A DNA stretch of 64,000 nt from Watersipora subatra (GCF_963576615.1 NC_088708.1:47479196-47543195), one strand, 5' to 3'. Counted from the first letter of the stretch, positions 1-11,718 are shown. Made by a program: numbers and translations. Notes: generated by a model from the sequence alone, not told the origin.

Positions 1-26
1 CGTTCGGAAGAAATAGTTATTTGGAC

Positions 27-95
27 ATGGCTATCGTGGGAAACACAAACTCGGTTTTCCTAGTAATGCTCGGAGGGCAAATCGAAACAGCAGAG
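27..95 (+). CDS. B9D1: B9D1 exon 1
   Basis: Encodes residues 1-23, starting [20 protein letters not shown]. It ends GCAGAG before a GTTTAG donor in phase 0. Confidence 0.85.
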
Positions 96-3000
96 GTTTA
101 GTAATTATAGCTTTTGTTCTATTTTCATATTATCATCATCAATATGCCAATATAATTCAAACACCTTAAGACAGCCGTGGCCATTTCGCACCGTGATTGT
201 AGAATGTTGTAGATATTCGTAGTTGACATTTTAGTCATTTTATTTAATGATACCAAACTAAATTGTAATGTATTTTTATTTATTAACTAATGTTCGACTT
301 ACTTACTATGAACTTCTCAAATAATTCTACTTCACATACCTTTATTGCTCTTCCAACCACTTAAATAGTGATCGTACCACCCATTTTAGTGTACTGAGCA
401 AATTCACTGTAATGTTGTGCAAGACGTGTGAGGTTATGGTCCCGTTTTTCATTACATTTTTTGAAAGCTACATACCTGTGCGCACAATTATAGTGCGCCT
501 TGCTGCTCATGTAGTAGGTGACAGTGTATTTTGGGGCTTTAAGGACCAGGTTCCCATGAAACTGTTTTTGAACTTGCATTAAAAGTTCCAAAAATGAAAC
601 GAAAATACTTGCCATTATAAAGCAACCATTGACAAGAAACTATGAGAGTTATGGTGCTGTTTGATCTAGCCACTGTTTAGGTTTTTAGCTAAAATTGTAG
701 CTGAATGTTCAACTTTAATGCACAAACGAATTTTAACTGTTAACTTTAGGAGTTAACTGTATCTAAAATTAGCTAACAAACTTTGAGATGAAATTTGCTA
801 ATGAAATTACCACTAAGCAGTTTATAGAACAATAACTTGATAACCAGTCTGAAACTGAGTCTAAAATGTGGTTTGTTTAACAGTTACTTTCCTCATCTAC
901 GTTATGACTTGAAACAACCAGAATGATAACGTTTGAAGCATCACTTAATCATGACGAAAACCTTTTAAATTTTTGCTATGCTTTATGAAAAATCAGCATT
1001 GTAACATGATATATACTTCAAAATGAAAATATAATAGCTATTGGATCTGTAACTCTGGAAATCAATTTTCTTCTTAAACCACCTTAATATTGAGTTTTTT
1101 GACCAACAATGTAAATTTTGACCAATTATTTTACTTACTTACAATATTTAAAGGTTTTTGAAGCAGCATTATAAGTAAAAGTAAAGTGCAATATAACATA
1201 ATTTTACTGAAAAGTTTTAAAAATATAAAATATGCTTGAACTAATTTAGTGTTCAATTATCATACTTTATGTACATTTAATAGTAAGTTATGTCTCTTAT
1301 CTTTATTACCATCTTTACATACTTATGAACCTACGCACTGCCATTGCTGAACCTACTACACCTCTCCTTGGGTGTTTCTGATGTACAGTGATAATAAATA
1401 CCCTTTTTCGATTGATTAATACTTTAGCTTTTGTCTTTTATGCATGATTTTTTTTTGCATAGTTTTATATAGTGAATTATTGGAGCAAATTTCATTAAAG
1501 AATTATTGCAGGTTTTTTTGGCTGTTGAATGACTACAGTGTATTTTTATAGGAATAACTGCACCAAGATATCATGATTTTAACTCAAAAAGAATCAACTT
1601 TGTATTTACATATTTGATCATTAAATCATCTAATCTAGTTTGTAGGTGGTCGGGTGAAAATGCTAGAATTCTCATAGTTTGTAGGTGGTCGAGTGAAAAT
1701 GCTAGAATTCTCATAGTTTGTAGGTGGTCGAGTGAAAATGCTAGAATTCTCACGATCTTTGATAGTGGATGGTGGTATCAGTGTGATAAATATAAATCAG
1801 TAAGGTTATCTTTTCTTACAGTATAGATTGTAATCTTTGTATCATTGATCAGTATCATTGATATTCAAAAGAATTAGATACTGTTCTTTAGTATCAAAAC
1901 TCCGTCATATATTTTTTTACTGGGTTTAGCTAAAGTTCTCAGTATAGCTTCGTGTAAGTCCAATGAATACAGAAGCTGCTTGGAGTTTGACCGACTGTTC
2001 ACTGAATACTTTCTTATGTTTCTTGAGTTGATGTATAAGCTATTACAATTGCATTTGCTATTCTTCAGTTGTTGTATGTCGCAGACGTCTAGTGCCTTAG
2101 TATAATGTAAGTGATCAACTTAACTTTGGTACATATCTATTTGTATTATTTTATTGCAAAAAACCAGCAAAATGTTTTTTTCTACAAGTCACAAAACTCC
2201 CAAGTCGCTAATGTGGCTGGTACTTTGATATATTATATTGGGCCTTCTAACATCTTTGCATATCACAACATTTCATAACACACTTTTTGCTGTTTTTTGT
2301 AAAAATAATTATTGCTTTAGCTCAGGTTTAACAATATCAACAATTTTGCTATCGACAGTTGATCTGCATAAAGATTCCTATGCAGATCTATGAACTAGTA
2401 GGTCTATGAACTAGTAGGTCTATGAACTAGTAGTTTTTTGAAGTAGTATGATAATTACTGAGGAAACCTGCAAGACCTGACCTGTTTAGACGCAATAAAT
2501 TTTCCAACCTCTAAATAAATTTTAAGACACCCACATTTGTTACCCATTTGTGATTGCTACCTATTTGGACAATAGCTACATTTTCCACATGGCTATTTAG
2601 GTTATTCGTTCAATCTTTGTCGTTTTACTTTTAGTTTCCTGAATTTGATGATATTTACTGCAAGTACTGCTTTACCTATGGACAAGACTGGGTGATCACT
2701 ACGGTAAATTCTCATCTCTGCTTAAGCAAAGTCATTATACTAGGCCAGTTCTCTTGTTATGAAACAACATTAATGGTTTATCCTCACATGCATCAATACT
2801 TGGTGACTGCATGTTATGGTTGTTATTGATTATATATTGATGGTCTGGCAAGTTTCGTATTATCTATTATATTATAAAACTTTTATTTAATTTTGTTATT
2901 AATTTCAGTACATTTACAACTAGCTATTCTACTAATTCAACCAAATTGTGTGCATTACATAATTTTATTTTTATGAGATGCATTATATGCCAAGCATTAT

Positions 3001-6000
3001 ATAACAGCTTATCTATACCTGTATATTATATACTTCATAAAGTACAATATGTAATTGACATAATACAAAATCTTTATGTATTGTACAAAATGTTATATAT
3101 CGCACAAATCTTATCGAGTACTGTATATAATTTATACTCTGGTTTAATTTATATATTCAATATCATATTATATCATTTATTTTGCACCATGGAACTTGTA
3201 AAAAGACTACTTGGAAAGATATGGGAAATATATAATATAAATATTGCAGAGAAATGTAAAATTCCAGCGTAATAAGTATATATGCCCTATTTATTCCATG
3301 GTATAGCTAGTTGGACAGTGCAGCGTATTGGATAAATGCCTGTCTGCAGGACTTGAGGTTCCGAGTTTAAACCAGTGTTCAGCAGATTTTCCATTTCTAA
3401 AACTTTATCTCTATAATTGGACAAGCAGACAGGTGAAAAGACAAACATTGAGTTTTATATATAGCCTATTAGATTACATGTTTATGCAAATGACGCTCTA
3501 AGCTGTTATTATAAGCTGTATAAAATTTATTCCTTGACTAGCCTCTGTTTGTAATGTGTTAATACTGGACTCCTTACTATCATATGAATATTAATGAATC
3601 TAAGAGTTTTTATTTTTAGTATTTTTTCAAGTTCTGATTTTCCGAATAGGAAGTATTCTAGCTCTGCGGTCTACTGCTGAACTGACAGGTACACGTGTGC
3701 AGCTTCAAAAGTGATGCTGATGTCATACATGGTCATCAACATCTTTCTGATGACATCAGCGCCAAGTTATGCATTTGTGCGAGCAGCGCTACTTACGTAA
3801 AAGTGTAATCTTTTCCGCTAACTGATCCATGGGAAAATTTATTTATTATTACCTGAAGAATAATTTATTACCTGAAGAATAAGCATTTTGCTTTCGGGAA
3901 TGCCTTCATAGTACGTAGGACTGAATTACCTGAGATAGAATTTATACTGAAAAGTATTAAAAATAATGTCATAAAAACTGCAATTTTATTATAAAATAAT
4001 TTTACCAATATTATTTGTATTCATGTAATTTATAGGGTCTTGAAGAAGGATTTACTCAAGCAGCAAAAAGAAGCACCTACGATAACCAAACATTTGTTTG
4101 GAATTTTCCCCTCGATGTAACATTCAAGAGCACAAATCCATATGGCTGTGAGTCTTCATTCTTATCTTGTAATCTGATCTCATAGAGGTGGTGATAAAGC
4201 TTCAAGGTTATGGGAGTCGAATCGCAGAGTATTTCAGCCATAAGGCTCTATGATAGATATGTCAAGGTTAAAAACTAAAGGAGGCTTTTTGAAAGAAAAA
4301 AGTAAAGAAAAAAGACGTATACTGAGATTGTACAGATTGAAACTCATAACCTTGTACAGGAAGGACATTTAGTTTTATCCACGAAAAGCCTGTCTTTTGC
4401 TCAACTTCCTGTCAAACACTAATACGTTTTACTAGCTCAGGGGTCGGCAACCTTTTCCACTCAAAGAGCCATTTGGAGCTGTTTTCCGCAGGAAAGAACG
4501 CAGTGGGAGCCACAAACCCTCTTTGATATTTTAAATTAAAAAATAAATAACTACTATATGTAACGTTTTTGTTTAGCTTTCAATGCTTTTATACCATGTT
4601 TACACCATAAAATGAAAAAGTGTGGTGTTGGCATGTAAGCCTATAATGATTTAACTGCTGAGAAAACAAAATTACACTTTTGCAAAGAACAATAAAATAA
4701 TTTTGGCGGTTTTATTGGTGCATAAATTGTTCTAAGGCGTACTACCTGTATTAATGTTGTTGTTTGTCAGTAGTGTTGTTGACGATATTGCGGACCTAAG
4801 TGGCTGGCCAGCCTTACTAGATTTCTAATTGTTTAACCCAGTTCGTTGACGTAATATCAGAAGGTATCTCGCATTGGTCTGGTCCTCTATGTGAATCCGA
4901 TAGTACGTTTTTCTGTACTTTTATATTAACTTATATGTTTTTACTCGACGATCATGTGATAAGGTACTAATAATAATATAACATAAATAATGATGCATAA
5001 CAAGCAACAATGTTTGATTTAGCACCATAATTACAATTTTTTGAATTATATTACAAAATCTAGTGATAACACTTCTATATTTTTGTGAATTACTTAGCAT
5101 ATGGTGAAAAAAGGAAAAACATCCAAAGTCAGAGGGAGCTGCAGCAAGGGGATGAAAGAGCCGCATGCGGCTTCGGAGCCGCGGGTTGCCGACCCCTGAC
5201 CCCCGACCCCCGACCCCTATACTAGCTCATAGTTTATGTACTGTTTTGACTTTGCTTACAAACATTTAAATTTTCACTTAAACTAGGTGAATGCCTGGCG
5301 TTGCACAAGTAATAAAATAATTACCCAATGAATTTGAGTTACTTACCTGGTAAGGCAGTATAAATCTTTACTATAATAATAGCCATTAAGCCAGCTTGAC
5401 GTTACGCGTAATGACGTTACGCGTAATGACGTTACGCGTAATGACGTTAAGCGTAATGACGCTACACGTAATGACGTTACGCGTAACGTCATTACGCGTA
5501 ACGTCATTACGCGTAACGTCATTACGCGTAACGTCATTACGCGTAACGTCATTACGCTTAACGTCATTACGCTTAACGTCATTACAAGCAAGCCAGTTTT
5601 CGCAAGCGATGAATAAGTATGTGCCCTTTTAATTATTAGTATAGCAGGAGCACCGTAGTGTAGTGGATTATCTTACCAGTTTGTGGACCTAGAGGTTCCC
5701 AATTTAAATCTAGAGCGAAGGGGATTGTTTTTGAAACTTTATCACTATAACTGCACAGAGGAGCAATAACAGACGAACATTGAGATTTTAATAGGTTCTT
5801 AACACCGTCTTGAAATTAACATTGGATGATTCAAGTGAGAAGATTCATTCTTTGCTTTTTTCCCATTTCTAGTCGTTAAAAGGCAACTCCAAAGTATTGA
5901 TCTGTATTACAGTATTGCGCGGTATTTACAGGGCCTCAGCTGGTGCTCAGTGTTTATGGGTTAGATCTGTTTGGAAAAGGAGTGGTTAGAGGATATGGTG

Positions 6001-9000
6001 TCTGTCATCTACCAACCACTCCAGGAAGGTAATTCATCATTGCAAGTATTACCACTGTGAGGTAGCGTCAAAAAGGTTCTGTTGAATCATATTCAGATGA
6101 GACAACCTGTTACCACTATGTTGGTCAGCAGAGGCTTTTATGTAGAATCACAAAATTTAAAGGTTGACTGGTAACAAAATTCACATTACAGCTATTTGGT
6201 ATCAAAATATTCACCATGTCTTACTCTGTTGTGTTGTAGGTGCAAAATATGTGGAAATGTGATTATAAGCTCTTAAAAGCTCAAAAACGAAAAGCCGCCG
6301 TAGATTGGAATCTGTTTATTTCTCTGACGTAGCCATGACAGTTTGGTTATTGTCTTGTCACGTGATGTTCTTACGTGAATTGAAAGGCCAATAAAAAGCC
6401 CAATTTAATCTTATCGTAGCACTAGTTTATGACAAACACTTCGGGTTTTACCGAAGACCCCGTATCAAATATAGATGCTCGTTACTTTACAGTTTTGTTT
6501 CGGCTTGAACTAATCGTCGAGTCGTAATCTGATCATGTAACCCAATACTTCGAAAATAATTTTTGCAGCACTTTTCGATTATCACAGGTGACCGACCGGC
6601 CCGTCATGGTTATCAGACAATGATATGTACTCCTTCGAGCTAAGGCTAAAAAATTAAATGAATTTTTACGGTAAGTTATAAGATATCAGTGCTAAAAGTG
6701 ACAGCATTACAATGACGATAAAACAGACACGTAAAAACAATAGACATGGTTTTATTGAATGCGTGAAGTATATTTGTGAAAATATTTCGACGAATGAGGT
6801 TGCATGAAAGTGTAAACAGAAACCATTTTGTAACAACTACGTCACATTTGAGCTGTTTTGGAAAGCGAATCCAAACTACGGCGGTCTTGTGTTGCTGCGA
6901 TTAACTGTTCGTTTTTGAGCTTTTAAGACCTTGTAATCACATTCCCACATATTTGGCACCTACAACACAGCAGAGTAAGACATGGTGAATCTTTTCATAT
7001 CAAATAATGGTAATGTGAATTTTGTTGTAAGTCAACCTTTAAGGTAATTTAAAACATCAGTTTTTCTTTAACTGGTGAAAATGCACATAAATAGTTAATC
7101 ATGGCTAAAAGAATTACGAACCTCAACTTGTCAAAAAATGTTGGTCTAAAGTTCCCAATTGCTTCAACCAATAATGATAATTTTTGGAGTACAGATAGTT
7201 TGCTAGCAGTATGTATAGAGCATTTCAGTGCTACAATAGGCCAGACACCAATAACGTTCGGCTTTAATCATTAGAATAACTGAAAAATACAGGTGTCAGT
7301 TTTAGCGCCATTGTTCTATATGTGAGGTTTAAATGCTTTCAATTCACTGTTCAGCTGTTCTAAACGACTGGTTGAATATATTCAACAGCCAAATATGTAT
7401 GTACAGTTCAGACAATTACAAGAAAACTGACACTTTAAATGAACTGAAATTTGGCGACTTTACACAAAAGACTCTGCTTGTGTTAACAGATTTTCTTCCC
7501 TGAACACAGCTCCGGAGGACCTTTTAAAGGCGTACACAGATAGGCGAGTAGTGTACACAGATGTGTGAATAGTGTACACATATGTACACAGATGTCTGAG
7601 TAGTGTACGCAGAAGTGTGAGTAGTGTACGCAGCTGTGTGAGTAGTGTACACAGCTGTGTGAGTAGTGTACACAGATGTGTGGGTAGTGTACACAGATGT
7701 CTGAGTAGTGTACGCAAAAATGTGAGTAGTGTACACAGATGGGTGAGTAGTGTACACAGATGTGTGAGTAGTGTACACAGATGTGCGAGTAGTGTACACA
7801 GATGTGCCACATATGTGTAAGTGATGGCTCAAATATGTGAGTGGTAATACTCAGATGTGCGGGTGATGTGCTCAGATGTGCAAGTAGTATACCCTGATAT
7901 GTGATTGATTTAGCCAGATGTGTACAGGTGTGGATGGATAATGTACATGTAGATGTGCAATTGGAAGTAGGGATGCATCATAATAATTGGGTAGTATACC
8001 TATAGGCACATGTGCGTGGTAAACACAGATTTGTCGGTGGATGAATGTTTAGGGTGCCAAAATTCGTAGCTTATGTACTCAAATGCGTGAGTGAGGGTGG
8101 GCAATGTAGATATCTGACTTGGTATAAACAAGCATTCTGGGGATGAACCAAGTATAGCAGTGCGCAAGTTTTTGGGTGGGGTGTCCGGACCGCTACATCT
8201 GATACATTGACTATATACGAACATTGTTAAACTGTATAACCGCTCACTTGTTATTTTCTTAAAGGTCCACCATTATGTATACATGCCTGAGGGTCTGTAT
8301 TGAATTGTACATTCACTAGGTTATTATACAACGATAGTGTAGCAACACCTGGGTGCGCCATTGCTGACTTGCTACACTGGGCTGACAAGAAGATTGTGTT
8401 TTCATAGGTCGGTATTGTAGAGCGATGGTTGTGCGAAACCTTATGTCATAAAGCTTCTGCATATAAACCAACAGGAAAGGGTTACCTATGCGCGCACACA
8501 AGTGCGACGCTGTTGATCGCGAAGGCTATTTGCATGGCGCAAAAATGGCGACACGGCTGTTTCCATCATGGGTGTGTCACCGTGCTACCGCTGTATGCAA
8601 ACTTAGCTAATGTGATGAACTTGGTCGCACCAGCTCTGGGTTCTATGAGCAGCGTGCGTAGGATGAGTGCACTGAGTAATTCTCTGAAGTGATTATATTC
8701 CATCATTCCTTATTTTTTTACCTACATCTGCAGGCACACACGCCGGATACCCATGTTTGTACCAGAGTCGACTTCCAAATTTCAAAAGTTTATCGGTTGG
8801 ATAATTGGACGACGTCCTGAATATGTGGATCAGAAGGTCATTGCCCAAGGGGAAGGAAGAGAAGGTAAACAGCCATATTCATCTTTTGTATTCAACAATC
8901 ATAGAGCTACCAATAAATACTCTCAGGCTAAAAATATTACATTTCCTTTTAAATAGCAGATAACAGTTTTTCAACAAGCGTAGCCTTAACTTCAAAATGG

Positions 9001-10079
9001 TTTAGTTAGTAAAGGACCATCAGACTCGGTGTTCGCTGAACATTACTTGTTGTGTAAGCCATAGTGCAGGAAGTTCATAACTGCAGGTCATCAAGGGCAC
9101 AGATCTCTAGCCTGACCAGCAAACACTGATTTTTCCAGTCACTGGTGCTAAGGCTTTTGGTGATTGATAGTGGTTACATTGCTTTTTAATACATTATTTA
9201 GCCAGTGTTTTAGTGAAAAATCAATGATAATTTTTATTGGGTTAGAGTGCTTGCTAATAATTTTGCTGAAGTCTGGCCAAACTATCATCCTCTACATAAA
9301 GGCAGCTACAATGTACACTTAAAATAAAAAATGCTGCTATTTGTTATTGCCAGTTTAAAACCCGCAGTCGTTTGACTGCAGTGTAGAGATCAGGTTAATG
9401 GGAAGCCAAAATTTGAAGAGATCAAAGTTCTAGTCGGGACTTTTCCTAGTGTAGTATTATATTTTTAGTACTGTTCAAATGTGCATAGCGCATTTAACTT
9501 TTGGGGTCATTATGGAGATTTCCAGTAACAGCATGACTCTTTGTCACCTTCTTTTTTACCTTCTTTCACCAAAGAACAAGGAAAAGAGAATTCATGTTGA
9601 GTAAAATCTGTATAACTTGCTGTTATTGCTGCACTCCAGTATAATGAGTTGGGACTTAAAGCAAAATGAGTTTCTGTAATCACCTAGTTGTCTATGATTT
9701 TTATGCTTCATGTCTGTAGGTAAAATAAAATGATTGCTTCAAGCTATGTTATTGATTATTGCTTTGTTATGTGATTTGGATTAAATTTCAACAAATTTTT
9801 CAATTCAAAATGAACTAATTTTTAAAGTGGCTCATGGTAAATAAAATTGCATAAATATATTTTGCCTTTTTTCGTACTTGTAACCGTCATCTGTTTGTAG
9901 TTACTAGAGTGAGGTCGCAGGGCTATGTCACCGTCACATTTAACATTATAACAAAAGACATGAAAAAACTAGGCTATGATTGTACACCATCAGACGTAGC
10001 TAACCCACAATCCGCTGAGACTGCAGGGCTGTCTGTCCCTGTAACCCCCCGCACTATGGGTATGGGTGACACGACCTGA
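27..10079 (+). CDS. B9D1: B9 domain-containing protein 1, six exons, complete
   Basis: B9D1 is a subunit of the tectonic/MKS complex at the ciliary transition zone, which controls membrane-protein entry into cilia. Exons 27-95, 2635-2703, 4036-4147, 5932-6028, 8734-8864 and 9901-10079 join in phase to 218 aa, close to the roughly 200 aa of the family. The single B9 (C2-like) domain covers about residues 10-190. Diagnostic stretches are [12 protein letters not shown] (exon 2), [17 protein letters not shown] (exon 3), VLSVYG and VVRGYG (exon 4), [15 protein letters not shown] with GRRPEY and VIAQGEGRE (exon 5), and [15 protein letters not shown] with KDMKKLGYD (exon 6). All introns are GT-AG. 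The first ATG lies 26 bases inside the window edge, so the promoter is mostly outside. The last ~45 residues are a poorly conserved Ser/Thr/Pro-rich tail. Identity is certain from the motifs; exact junctions are inferred. Confidence 0.95.
1636..1752. repeat. 39-bp tandem repeat, 3 copies
   Basis: Three near-identical copies starting at 1636, 1675 and 1714, in B9D1 intron 1. The period is a multiple of three, so short frames stay open on both strands; these are not genes. No other content was recognised in intron 1 (96-2634) apart from the next repeat. Confidence 0.9.
2385..2432. repeat. 16-bp tandem repeat, 3 copies
   Basis: Unit GGTCTATGAACTAGTA repeated three times, one mismatch in the first copy. 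Confidence 0.9.
2635..2703 (+). CDS. B9D1: B9D1 exon 2
   Basis: Acceptor TTACTTTTAG, donor GTAAAT; 23 codons with [19 protein letters not shown], the best conserved N-terminal block of the family. Confidence 0.93.
3306..3472 (+). mobile_element. SINE-like dispersed repeat with tRNA-like segment
   Basis: Contains a degenerate pol III B box (GAGGTTCCGAGTTTAAACC) and the tail ACAAACATTGAG followed by a TATATA stretch. The segment around ACTTTATC-CTATAA and the tail is shared with the copy at 5646-5795. B9D1 intron 2. Confidence 0.55.
3716..3760. repeat. 11-bp perfect inverted repeat
   Basis: GCTGATGTCAT (3716-3726) and its reverse complement (3750-3760) with a 23-base loop; each arm holds a CRE-like TGATGTCA. 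Confidence 0.6.
4036..4147 (+). CDS. B9D1: B9D1 exon 3
   Basis: Acceptor ATTTATAG, donor GTGAGT; encodes GLEEG through [16 protein letters not shown] and ends one base into the next Trp codon. Confidence 0.95.
4438..5219. mobile_element. hAT-type non-autonomous DNA element
   Basis: Left end CAGGGGTCGGCAACC, right end GGTTGCCGACCCCTG (closing at 5198), the classic hAT terminal repeat. An 8-bp target duplication TACTAGCT lies at 4430-4437 and 5220-5227. Between the canonical right end and the duplication are 21 extra bases made of a 7-bp GACCCCC repeat. No transposase remnant was recognised. B9D1 intron 3. Confidence 0.9.
5284..5371 (+). repeat. Dispersed block of the GAATGCCTGGCGTTGC family
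   Basis: Begins CTAGGTGAATGCCTGGCGTT and runs to ACTTACCTGGTAAGGCAG. Related blocks occur at 18211-18325, 40731-40830 and, inverted, at 58800-58893. In three of the four a tRNA-like segment follows about 200 bases downstream, so this is probably the front of a composite SINE-like element. Confidence 0.65.
5398..5586. repeat. 15-bp minisatellite that reverses orientation (large palindrome)
   Basis: Six head-to-tail copies of GACGTTACGCGTAAT (5398-5481) are followed, about a perfect dyad between 5481 and 5482, by about seven copies of the reverse complement (5482-5586). The two halves can pair over more than 80 bases. CpG-rich (ACGCGT in most units). It separates the block at 5284-5371 from the tRNA-like segment at 5646-5795. 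B9D1 intron 3. Confidence 0.95.
5646..5795 (+). mobile_element. SINE-like copy with tRNA-like promoter
   Basis: A box TAGTGTAGTGG matches the consensus; the B box is degenerate. The tail has ACAGACGAACATTGAGATTT, as in 3306-3472. Confidence 0.6.
5932..6028 (+). CDS. B9D1: B9D1 exon 4
   Basis: Acceptor TATTTACAG, donor GTAATT; encodes [19 protein letters not shown] then RGYG and TTPG. It ends two bases into an Arg codon. Confidence 0.95.
6161..7038. mobile_element. Long-TIR non-autonomous element, TTAA-flanked, copy 1
   Basis: Terminal inverted repeats of about 130 bases begin AGGTTGAC and reach through GAGCTTTTAAGA/TCTTAAAAGCTC. Both ends are bordered by TTAA (6157-6160, 7039-7042). A second copy lies at 26224-27097. 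No coding remnant. B9D1 intron 4. Confidence 0.85.
7531..7810. repeat. 21-bp minisatellite, about 13 copies
   Basis: Unit close to GTGTACACAGATGTGTGAGTA. Because 21 is divisible by three, several overlapping Cys/His/Val/Tyr-rich frames on both strands stay open; none is a gene. Degenerate ACACAGATGTG-like motifs continue to about 7960. Confidence 0.93.
7990..8118 (+). repeat. Dispersed repeat, copy 1
   Basis: Shares GGTGGTAAACACAGATTTG-like, AAATTCGTAGCT and GTGAGTGxGxGTGGGC segments, in the same order, with 11724-11862. Confidence 0.6.
8734..8864 (+). CDS. B9D1: B9D1 exon 5
   Basis: Acceptor CATCTGCAG, donor GTAAAC; encodes [20 protein letters not shown] and then [19 protein letters not shown]. 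Confidence 0.96.
8865..9900 (+). other. B9D1 intron 5, nothing recognised
   Basis: About 1 kb of AT-rich sequence between exons 5 and 6, without repeats, terminal inverted repeats or coding similarity that could be recognised. Confidence 0.7.
9901..10079 (+). CDS. B9D1: B9D1 exon 6 (terminal)
   Basis: Acceptor CTGTTTGTAG; encodes [20 protein letters not shown] and MKKLGYD, then a divergent tail ending GMGDTT and TGA at 10077-10079. Confidence 0.94.
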
Positions 10080-10373
10080 GTTATGCAAATCTCATGCTAT
10101 ATATTTATCTGTCTGGCTACCTGCATCTGCTTGGTTGGAAGTTATGATTCCAGTTATCTAGTCTCCTGACTAGACACTCCTTTGTTTATATTTATATTTC
10201 AATTACTCATTTTTAGTATTTCAATGTAGAAACATTGTCATATATAGACTAAATGTTATTCAAAAAATGATATTTAATTATAATTTATGAACATAGCATG
10301 CCGAACACATTTCTACTGTAGCATAAATATCACTTTTTTGGGAACATAAGCGTGATGTTTTATTCTATTGTAA

Positions 10374-10379
10374 AATAAA
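10374..10379 (+). terminator. Candidate B9D1 polyadenylation signal
   Basis: AATAAA 295 bases past the B9D1 stop. It is the first canonical hexamer seen downstream; the genome is AT-rich, so chance is possible. Confidence 0.4.
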
Positions 10380-11320
10380 TTATTATGTAATTCTCAGGTA
10401 TTGGGTCCCCGACATGTTATAACAGATTATGTTTGCTTGACATCTGCTGCATATGATTCCTCCAGAGTCCTTACGAGCTTCATTTTACCTTTTTATACTG
10501 TTTGATTTCTAGAGAATTATGACTGTCTCAAAGTGAAGTCTGTTTTACATCGTGTATAATTGCATTTTATATAACATTTGCTAGTGGCATGACATACATA
10601 TATAGATAATGTTTGTGAATAAACTGATTTATACAAATACATAGAGGTTTCACTACATTCTATGCCTACACGAACTTTGACGCAGATTAATGACATCAAT
10701 TCAAATGCATATTGACATGTTTTTGTTTGTATCTACAATGTATATGCGCCAATATGAAGTAACAATCTAGCAATCACTGCTAGTGAAGAAGCAAAACCTA
10801 TTGACTATATCCTGTATGTTGTGTAAAATGCACACCCTGCTCCACTAACACGGCATCTTGGGACACTTGGATTCACTCTTATCCTCATCAAACTTTCATT
10901 AGGCTAATGCCGGATCTGCTATGTTGGTTTGGCAGAAAAAAGTTTAAGGTTTGACATATTCTCTGTCGTATTGACATATTCAGCTGGTGGCTGTTCTGGT
11001 ACTAGAGACTCAACCTGCTGTTCACAGGTCAGAATCGCTAAGCTCTGGCTGCTCTCCGCATTCAAATATTAATATAAATGTTTCCATATCCATTATTGTT
11101 TTGTAAAAACTGTCTTTGCTTTCGCCTATTAGTTGCCAAAATTGAGCTCACTGTGCATAAGTCAGTGTTTTGACAATGAACTTATATGAATACAAGTTAT
11201 GGGTAAAACTTCACTAGTTCTGAGCTACAGAACTACAGAAATTTTTTCTGTTTTTATTATCTGGCAATTGAACAGATAGGTCCATTTCCCCAAATATTTT
11301 ATACAACAATGAAGCATTCA
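10380..11320. other. Intergenic, nothing recognised
   Basis: AT-rich sequence downstream of B9D1 with no recognisable gene or element. Confidence 0.6.
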
Positions 11321-11331
11321 TAATTGTATCT

Positions 11332-11640
11332 TTATGAGAATGCACTTCTGTACAGAGATATAATAAAGATCGAAAGACTACATGTATCCCCTCTTTTGAA
11401 CAAAAGTGTAGCTCGTGCATGTTTCCATGTTAATAGAAGACAACCACCGATCAATATTCTTTTATATATATCTGTGAACACAGGGACAATAAATGAAAGT
11501 GTTGCTTTTAATGTCTTCACAAAAATATTGTCCAAGCTTGCTGTTTTTGAATCAGGAATATACATTATGCATTTTATAATATCACGAAGAATAAATTTTG
11601 GAAATTCATTCAATATGGTTTTCAAAGCAGTGTTTTGATA
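11332..11640 (-). pseudogene. Non-LTR retrotransposon reverse-transcriptase fragment
   Basis: Minus-strand frame with SLDNIFVKTLKATLSFIVPV and WKHARATLLFKRGD, the pattern of the N-terminal fingers of LINE reverse transcriptases (usual form: LDNIP..LLK, then WK.A.V.PLFK.G). The catalytic FxDD block is absent, so this is a short dead fragment. At its 5' side the frame runs into the 36-bp tandem repeat at 11626-11718. Confidence 0.75.
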
Positions 11641-11718
11641 AAACACATGGTCATTGTTCAAATCAGTGTTTTGATTAGACAAATGATCAGCGTTCAAATC
11701 AGTGTTTTGATAAGACAA
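11626..11718. repeat. 36-bp tandem repeat, about 2.6 copies
   Basis: Units contain CAGTGTTTTGAT followed by a variable ATGGTCA/ATGATCA spacer and GTTCAAAT. It adjoins the LINE fragment. Confidence 0.8.

Noticed and set aside
1571-1826. Opposite-strand frames of 60-70 codons
   Set aside because: Produced by the three-copy 39-bp repeat; no other protein character.
2946-3272. 108-codon plus frame in B9D1 intron 2
   Set aside because: Low-complexity AT-rich sequence giving Ile/Tyr/Leu-rich translation; no motif.
5343-5632. Overlapping opposite-strand frames with [10 protein letters not shown] repeats
   Set aside because: Artefact of the inverted 15-bp minisatellite.
7460-7832. Three overlapping minus-strand frames and one plus-strand frame of about 80-116 codons rich in Cys/His/Tyr
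   Set aside because: All lie on the 21-bp minisatellite; frames stay open on both strands because the period is a multiple of three.
8316-8692. GC-richer stretch with overlapping frames on both strands, and GTGTAGCAA/TTGCTACAC inverted repeat
   Set aside because: No recognised protein motif, it lies inside B9D1 intron 4, and no target duplication was found; possibly an old DNA element.
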